64,000 nucleotides of DNA from Nonomuraea sediminis (GTDB lineage Bacteria > Actinomycetota > Actinomycetes > Streptosporangiales > Streptosporangiaceae). Shown here in pieces: positions 58,817 to 64,000 of this stretch (position 1 is its first letter; every line of letters starts with the position of its first letter). The notes below the pieces were generated by a model, which saw only the letters and a program-made list of their open reading frames with translations, was not told the DNA's origin and searched no databases. A program made the position numbers and the translations under genes. The stretch covers positions 930,001 through 994,000 of the forward strand of contig NZ_JAHDTI010000001.1 in assembly GCF_018531495.1 (NCBI RefSeq), given 5' to 3'.

Positions 58817-59929
58817 ATGTCTGTGATCAGGGAGGTGCCCTTCCCCAGCCAGGACTCGCCTGACCTGCCGATGAACATCTGGATCGACGACGCCGACACC
58901 ACGCTCGACGTCATCGACGCGCTCGCGCTTTCGCCGTTCGCGACCGGCGTGCAGCCGTGGGCCAGGCAGGCCAGCCTCGAGCGCGTCCGTCCCGACGCCC
59001 CGCTGCGTCCCGCGCACGGCCGCGTCGTGCGCACCGCGCAGGTGGAGGAGGGCTCGGAGTCCCGGCTGATCTGCGGTGACGGCTGGACCCTGCGCGTCCT
59101 GCGGCACCGCAACCGCACCGCCCTGGTCGCGGTCACGGCGGTCAGCGAGGAGCTGGCCCGCTCGGTGCTCAAGGAGTCCGTGGACGGCGCCGAGGAGCCC
59201 GAGCCGGAGGCCGACCACGTCGAGATGGGCTTCTGGTGGCGCGGCGCGCACGGCGGCACCCGCTCGGACAAGCCGATCACCGCCCAGCCGTGGGAGGAGA
59301 TCAGCGGCAACTACTCGGGCAAGGTCCGCACCCAGATCGACCGCCTCATGAAGGTGACGCCCGCCGAGATCAGCGGCCGCCTCATCCTGCTGCACGGCGC
59401 CCCGGGGACGGGCAAGACGACGCTCCTGCGCTCACTGGCCAAGCAGTGGAGCTCCTGGTGCCAGGTCGACTGCGTGCTGGACCCCGAGCGGCTCTTCGAC
59501 GAGCCCGGCTACCTCATGGAGGTGGCGGTCGGCTACGACTGCGACGAGGAGGAGGAGCAGCGCTGGCGCCTGCTGGTGCTGGAGGACTGCGACGAGCTCA
59601 TCCGCGCCGGCGCCAAGGCGGCCGCGGGCCAGGGCCTGTCGCGCCTGCTCAACCTCACGGACGGCCTGCTCGGGCAGGGCCGCGACGTGCTCGTCGCGAT
59701 CACCACCAACGAGGACCTGGCGCACCTGCACCCCGCTGTCGTACGGCCGGGCCGCTGCCTCACCCAGCTGGAGATCGGCCCGCTCACGCGCGACGAGGCG
59801 GTCTCCTGGCTCGGCACCACGGAAGGCGTGGGCCCCTCGGGCGCCACGCTCGCCGAGCTGTACGCGACCCGGGCGGGCCGCACCGTCTCTCCGATGGTGT
59901 CCACCGAGTCGACCGGGCTCTACCTGTGA
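58817..59929 (+). CDS. AAA-family ATPase (DUF5925-type)
   Basis: A 370-residue protein with an N-terminal domain found in actinobacterial DUF5925 proteins (MSVIREVPFPSQD, NIWIDDADTTLDVIDALAL) and a C-terminal AAA ATPase. Walker A is LLHGAPGTGKTTLLR (about 198-212) and Walker B LLVLEDCDELI; sensor and arginine-finger region VAITTNEDLAHLHPAVVRPGR follow. Its partner is unknown. I chose the ATG at 58817; an ATG at 58775 would add 14 residues. Confidence 0.82.
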   Translation: MSVIREVPFPSQDSPDLPMNIWIDDADTTLDVIDALALSPFATGVQPWARQASLERVRPDAPLRPAHGRVVRTAQVEEGSESRLICGDGWTLRVLRHRNRTALVAVTAVSEELARSVLKESVDGAEEPEPEADHVEMGFWWRGAHGGTRSDKPITAQPWEEISGNYSGKVRTQIDRLMKVTPAEISGRLILLHGAPGTGKTTLLRSLAKQWSSWCQVDCVLDPERLFDEPGYLMEVAVGYDCDEEEEQRWRLLVLEDCDELIRAGAKAAAGQGLSRLLNLTDGLLGQGRDVLVAITTNEDLAHLHPAVVRPGRCLTQLEIGPLTRDEAVSWLGTTEGVGPSGATLAELYATRAGRTVSPMVSTESTGLYL

Positions 59930-59979
59930 CGAGGGGTTACGTAAACCGTCCGATGTGAGGGTGTGCGGCGGGCACCAGA

Positions 59980-61023
59980 ATGGGTCCGGTGCTGACCGTC
60001 GATCTGGCGCGCGTGGCGTTCGCGCGTTTCTCCGTCTCCGGGCAGGCGTGGACCGGAGATGAACGCCGGATCGGATTCGCCGCCACGCAACTGGTGGCCT
60101 CGTGGACCGCGCACACCCCGCCGGGCACCTGGGTCGAGGTGGAGCTGCAGGCCAGGAGCGCCGCGGGGACGCTGACCAAGTGGTACGTGATGGGGCGCTG
60201 GTCCAGCGACGACGCGTTGCGCACGTCCGTGCCCGGGCAGGGCGACGACGACGGGGACGTGGCCGTCGACTCGTTCGTGGCGCGCCGGCCCGTGGTGGCC
60301 TACCGGGTGCGCGTCACGGCATACGGGCAGGGCGCGCGGGTGAACGAGCTGGCCGTGATGGCCTCCGCCGTCCCGCAGCGGCCCGCCGTTCCGAGCCGGG
60401 CGGGTACGGCGTGCGGGGTCGAGCTCGCCGTGCCGGCCAGGTCGCAGCACGCGCACGACGGCAGCCACACCGAGTGGGACGGCGGCGGCGCGAACTGGTG
60501 CAGCCCCGCCTCGGTGGCGATGGTGCTGGAGTACTGGGACCGCTCCCCCGGCCCGGCCGAGCTGGCGTGGATCCCGGCCGGCGACCCGCATCCCGGGCTG
60601 GTGCACGCGGCGCGCGGCACCTACGACCCCAGCTACCAGGGCACGGGCAACTGGCCCTTCAACGTGGCCTACGCGGGTCTGTCCGGCCTGACCGGGTTCG
60701 TGACCAGGCTGAGGTCGGCGGCCGAGATGGAGCGCCTGGTCGCCGCGGGAGTCCCGGTGATCGCGTCGCTGTCGTTCAAGGAGCACGAGCTGCCCGGCGC
60801 CGGGTACTCCACCGGCGGCCACATCCTGGTCGTCACCGGGTTCACCGCGGAGGGCGACGTCATCGTCAACGACCCGGCCGCGCCGGTGGACGCCGACGTG
60901 CGCAGGGTGTATCCGCGGGCGGCCTTCGAGCACGTGTGGCTGCGGGCCTCCGGCAGCGGCGGTGTCGTCTACGTGCTGCATCCGCCAGGGCACCCGCTCC
61001 CCCCGTCCGACGGCAATTGGTGA
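59980..61023 (+). CDS. C39-like cysteine peptidase
   Basis: A 347-residue protein with an N-terminal beta-sandwich-like region (about 1-135) and a C-terminal papain-like C39 domain. The catalytic Cys is in GGGANWCSPASVAMVLEYW (about 172), the His in STGGHILVVTGF (about 275), and an Asn/Asp in VNDPAAP. There is no signal peptide or transporter domain, so it should work in the cytoplasm or be released otherwise. Seven bases separate it from the S9 peptidase gene, and an M20 gene follows, which implies a peptide-processing operon. Confidence 0.82.
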   Translation: MGPVLTVDLARVAFARFSVSGQAWTGDERRIGFAATQLVASWTAHTPPGTWVEVELQARSAAGTLTKWYVMGRWSSDDALRTSVPGQGDDDGDVAVDSFVARRPVVAYRVRVTAYGQGARVNELAVMASAVPQRPAVPSRAGTACGVELAVPARSQHAHDGSHTEWDGGGANWCSPASVAMVLEYWDRSPGPAELAWIPAGDPHPGLVHAARGTYDPSYQGTGNWPFNVAYAGLSGLTGFVTRLRSAAEMERLVAAGVPVIASLSFKEHELPGAGYSTGGHILVVTGFTAEGDVIVNDPAAPVDADVRRVYPRAAFEHVWLRASGSGGVVYVLHPPGHPLPPSDGNW

Positions 61024-61030
61024 GAGGTTC

Positions 61031-62881
61031 ATGAGTATTCGTCCGATCGATGTGGCCAGGACCGACGGCGGCCCCCAGTGGGTGGAGGCGGTGGTCACAC
61101 CCTCGGGAGTAGAGGTGTGGTGGGATGAGCCGCGCCCGCACGAGGGCGGCCGCCGCTGCGTGGTCCGCCGCCTGCCGGGCGGCGCCCGCGCCGACGTCCT
61201 GCCCGAGGGCTGGAACGCGCGCAACAGGCTCGTCGAGTACGGCGGGCGTTCCTGGCGCCCGCTCCCCGGCGGTGGCCTGGTCTTCACCGACTGGCAGGAC
61301 CAGCTCGTCCACCGCCTGGACCCGGGAGAAGAGCCCGTGGCGATCACGCCGGAGGGCAGGGCCAGGTACGGCGACCTGTATCTGCCGCCCGGCCGCGCGG
61401 AGGTGTGGGCGGTCAGGGAGCTCGACGACGTCAGGGACCTGGTCGCGATCCCGCTGCACGGCGGCCGGGTGCGGGTGATCGCCAAGGCCCAGCACTTTCT
61501 GATGAACCCGCGTATGTCCCCGGAAGGCGGCCACGTCTCCTGGATCGGCTGGGACCACCCCAACATGCCGTGGGACGGCACGGAGCTCTGCGTGGCCGCG
61601 CTGGACGGCGACGGGACGGCCGGGCCGTACCAGGTGATCGCGGGCGGCCCGGAGGAGTCCGTGGTGCAGGCCGAGTGGCGCGACGAGGACACCCTGTACG
61701 CCATCACCGACCCGCAGGGCTGGTGGAACCTGCACCGCGTCGCCCGCGACGGCTCCGGGGCGCGCAACCTCGCCCCGATGGACGCCGAGTTCGGCGGCGC
61801 CCCGTGGAAGCCGGGCAACACCTGGTTCGCGGTCACGCGCCAGGGCCTGGTGGCCACCTACGGCCCGCCGCACGATCGCCGCCTCGGCCTGATCGACCCG
61901 GACCACGGGACGATCAGGGACCTGGGCGGCGCCGCCACCCACTGGGGCCCGACGGTCTCGGCGGTGGACGGCACGGCGGTGGGGGTGGCGGCCACGCCGT
62001 ACTCCCCCATGGAGGTGACGGCGATCGACCTGGCCACCGGCGAGCACGCGCCGATGTCGGCGCCCAAGCCCGTCCCCGACCGGGCGCTGCTGCCCGAGCC
62101 GCGGCCGATCGTCGTGGAGGGCGTGCACGCCCACGTCTACCGGCCCGAGCGCTCCCCCGCCCCCTACGTGATCTTCGTGCACGGCGGGCCGACCGGGAAC
62201 CACCCGGTCATGCTGGACCTGGAGATCGCCTACTTCACCAGCCGCGGGCTGGGCGTCGCCGTGGTCAACTACGGCGGCTCGACCGGGTACGGCAGGGCCT
62301 ACCGGGAGCGGCTGCGCCACCAGTGGGGCGTGGTGGACGTGCACGACTGCGCCAGGGTGGCGCGCGGCCTGGTCGAGCGCGGCCTGGCCGAGGCCGCCAG
62401 GATCGCGGTCAGGGGCGGCAGCGCGGGCGGCTGGACCACGGTGGCGGCGCTGGTGCACAGCGACGTGTTCGCCGGCGGCGTGGCCCACTACGCGATCACC
62501 GACCCGGAGAACTGGGCCGCCGAGACCCACGACTTCGAGTCGCGCTACCTGGACGGCCTGGTCGGGCCGCTGCCGGAGACCCGCGCCCGCTACGCCGAGC
62601 GTTCGCCGCTGCTGCACGCCGGCCGCGCGTCGGGGCCGTGCCTGATGCTGCACGGCCTGGAGGACGCGATCGTGGACGTCGGGCAGGCCGAGCGGTTCGT
62701 CGCGGAACTGGACAGGCACGGCAAAGAGTGGGCATTACTCACGTTTCCCGGCGAGCAGCACGGCTGGCGCAGGGAGGAGACTATCGTCGCCGTGCTGGAG
62801 GCCGAGCTGGCCTTCTACGGATTGATCTTCGGGTTCGAGACGCCCGAGGTGCCACCGCTCAAGCTCGAGGGGAAGCCGTGA
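61031..62881 (+). CDS. S9-family prolyl-oligopeptidase-type peptidase
   Basis: A 616-residue serine peptidase with an N-terminal beta-propeller (about 1-370, repeated WIGWDHPNMPWDGTELC-type blades) and a C-terminal alpha/beta hydrolase. The nucleophile elbow is RGGSAGGWTT (about 458-467, Ser in GGSAGG), the Asp is in HGLEDAIVDV and the His in GEQHGWR. No signal peptide. It cleaves short peptides. GAGAGG precedes its ATG and the M20 gene overlaps its stop by four bases. Confidence 0.9.
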   Translation: MSIRPIDVARTDGGPQWVEAVVTPSGVEVWWDEPRPHEGGRRCVVRRLPGGARADVLPEGWNARNRLVEYGGRSWRPLPGGGLVFTDWQDQLVHRLDPGEEPVAITPEGRARYGDLYLPPGRAEVWAVRELDDVRDLVAIPLHGGRVRVIAKAQHFLMNPRMSPEGGHVSWIGWDHPNMPWDGTELCVAALDGDGTAGPYQVIAGGPEESVVQAEWRDEDTLYAITDPQGWWNLHRVARDGSGARNLAPMDAEFGGAPWKPGNTWFAVTRQGLVATYGPPHDRRLGLIDPDHGTIRDLGGAATHWGPTVSAVDGTAVGVAATPYSPMEVTAIDLATGEHAPMSAPKPVPDRALLPEPRPIVVEGVHAHVYRPERSPAPYVIFVHGGPTGNHPVMLDLEIAYFTSRGLGVAVVNYGGSTGYGRAYRERLRHQWGVVDVHDCARVARGLVERGLAEAARIAVRGGSAGGWTTVAALVHSDVFAGGVAHYAITDPENWAAETHDFESRYLDGLVGPLPETRARYAERSPLLHAGRASGPCLMLHGLEDAIVDVGQAERFVAELDRHGKEWALLTFPGEQHGWRREETIVAVLEAELAFYGLIFGFETPEVPPLKLEGKP

Positions 62882-64000
62882 AGAGCGTTGCCGAGATCTG
62901 CTCGGATCTGATCAGGTTCGACACCACCAACCCGGGTTCGGGCGAGCGGCCCGCCGCCGAGTACGTGGCCACGCTGCTGGCCGACGCGGGGCTCGAGCCG
63001 GAGGTGTTCGAGTCGGCGCCCAGGCGCACCACGGTCGTGGCCAGGATGGAGGGCGAGTCGAAGGACGCGCTGCTGATCCACGGCCACCTGGACGTGGTGC
63101 CCGCCGACCCGGCCGAGTGGGAGCTGCACCCGTTCTCCGGCGAGATCGTCGACGACTGCGTCTACGGCCGGGGCGCGGTCGACATGAAGGGCTCGTGCGC
63201 GATGACGCTGGCCACCGTGCTCGGCATGCGGGCGGGCGGGGTACGCCCGAAGCGGGACCTGGTGCTGGCGTTCCTGGCCGACGAGGAGGCGACCGGCGAC
63301 TACGGCTCGCGCCACGCGGTCACCGAGCACCGCGAGCTGTTCGACGGCGTCACCCAGGCCATCTCCGAATCCGGCGGCTTCTCGGTGCAGTCGGGAGACG
63401 TCCGGGTCTATCCGGTGGCGGTGGGCGAGCGCGGCACGGCCTGGATGAAGCTGACCGCGCACGGCGTGGCGGGCCACGGGTCCCGCCCCGCCGTCGACAA
63501 CCCGGTCGCGACGCTGGTGCACGCCCTGTCCAGGATCGCGAGCCACCGGTGGCCGGTACGGCTGACGCCGTCGGTGGCCGCGCTGCTCGACAGCCTGTCG
63601 GAGATCACCGGGCAGCCGATCGACCTGGACCGGCTCGACGCGGAGGCGCAGCGGCTCGGCTCGCTGGGCAGCCTGTTCCGCGGGCAGATCCGCAACTCGG
63701 CCAACCCGACGATGCTGGAGGCCGGTTACAAGGTGAACGTGGTGCCCTCCACCGCCGAGGCCCACGTCGACGGCCGGTACCTGCCGGGGCTGCAGGAGGA
63801 GTTCCTGGCCACGATCGACGAGCTGCTCGGCCCCAAGATCACGCGGGAGTTCGTGAACCTGGAGGACGCGCCGGCCGCGCCGTACCCGTCGGTGTTCTTC
63901 GACGAGCTGGCCGCCTCGCTGGTGGCCGAGGACCCGCTGGCCAGGCCGGTGCCGTACGTGATGAGCGGCGGCACGGACGCCAAGTCGTTCGCCAGGATCG
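62878..64000 (+). CDS. M20 family peptidase/deacylase (partial)
   Basis: The gene runs off the window end, so only about 374 N-terminal residues are seen and the natural stop is outside. The opening FDTTNPGSGERPAAEYVA, then LLIHGHLDVVPADP (about 62-75, metal His and Asp), VYGRGAVDMKGSCAM (about 97-111), LADEEATGDYGSRHA (about 139-153) with the catalytic Glu pair, and MSGGTDAKSFARI near the end are typical of ArgE/DapE/M20 peptidases. The GTG overlaps the S9 stop by four bases (GTGA). It probably trims peptides released by the two preceding enzymes. Confidence 0.88.
   Translation, partial: MKSVAEICSDLIRFDTTNPGSGERPAAEYVATLLADAGLEPEVFESAPRRTTVVARMEGESKDALLIHGHLDVVPADPAEWELHPFSGEIVDDCVYGRGAVDMKGSCAMTLATVLGMRAGGVRPKRDLVLAFLADEEATGDYGSRHAVTEHRELFDGVTQAISESGGFSVQSGDVRVYPVAVGERGTAWMKLTAHGVAGHGSRPAVDNPVATLVHALSRIASHRWPVRLTPSVAALLDSLSEITGQPIDLDRLDAEAQRLGSLGSLFRGQIRNSANPTMLEAGYKVNVVPSTAEAHVDGRYLPGLQEEFLATIDELLGPKITREFVNLEDAPAAPYPSVFFDELAASLVAEDPLARPVPYVMSGGTDAKSFARI

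Overview
The window is a 64 kb piece of a very GC-rich chromosome with short intergenic gaps, GTG and TTG starts, many 1-8 bp start/stop overlaps and actinobacterial families: PASTA-less Ser/Thr kinases with outside domains, an F420-type luciferase-like oxidoreductase, a CGNR regulator, a split MutAB methylmalonyl-CoA mutase, a DesA-type acyl-ACP desaturase and Tat and lipoprotein exports. This points to a filamentous actinomycete; a Streptosporangiaceae/Nonomuraea-like host is my guess, not proven. I see no rRNA, tRNA, CRISPR array, insertion sequence or replication origin.

Layout. 1-5.9 kb: partial membrane protein, ribosome-rescue factor ArfB, a RibD-like reductase coupled to GTP cyclohydrolase FolE2 behind a clear palindrome, a second RibD-like reductase, a D-amino-acid oxidase and a frameshifted aldo/keto reductase. 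6-15 kb: ABC1 kinase, acyl-ACP desaturase and Nudix hydrolase divergent from an iron-box-like site, HAD phosphatase, M20 amidohydrolase, two small unknown genes, GNAT, class IV aminotransferase and alcohol dehydrogenase. 15-24.7 kb: a five-gene peptide-type ABC importer plus a double-GNAT gene, NamZ, MurQ and a serine hydrolase, which together look like a muropeptide uptake and recycling block. 24.9-35.9 kb: cupin, FAD oxidoreductase, LLM oxidoreductase, phosphotransferase, zinc-ribbon protein, lipoprotein, ABC-F protein with a leader, CGNR regulator with a divergent microprotein, Tat-exported amine oxidase and acyl-CoA synthetase. 36-40.8 kb: membrane acyltransferase, TetR regulator with operator, an N-acyltransferase-like protein and a CehA/McbA metallohydrolase, all on the minus strand. 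40.9-48.7 kb: meaB and mutAB, split by two tandem Ser/Thr kinases on the other strand. 48.7-57 kb: amidase, mtnA, class II UvrA, a CASTOR/POLLUX-like channel protein and a third kinase. 57-64 kb: a lower-GC patch with a small secreted protein, a cytosine-deaminase-like amidohydrolase, an AAA ATPase and a C39-like/S9/M20 peptidase operon cut by the window end.

A second layer is non-coding. The gaps after many genes hold a family of repeats anchored on GTACGGCG, with four copies of a roughly 105-140 bp element (near 3.2, 24.75, 35.9 and 53.4 kb), several ending in a strong hairpin, plus local tandem arrays. These probably serve as host-specific terminators or mobile intergenic repeats. Several palindromes sit at promoters (1.1, 8.87, 12.02, 14.99, 37.73 and 58.75 kb) and give testable regulatory predictions.
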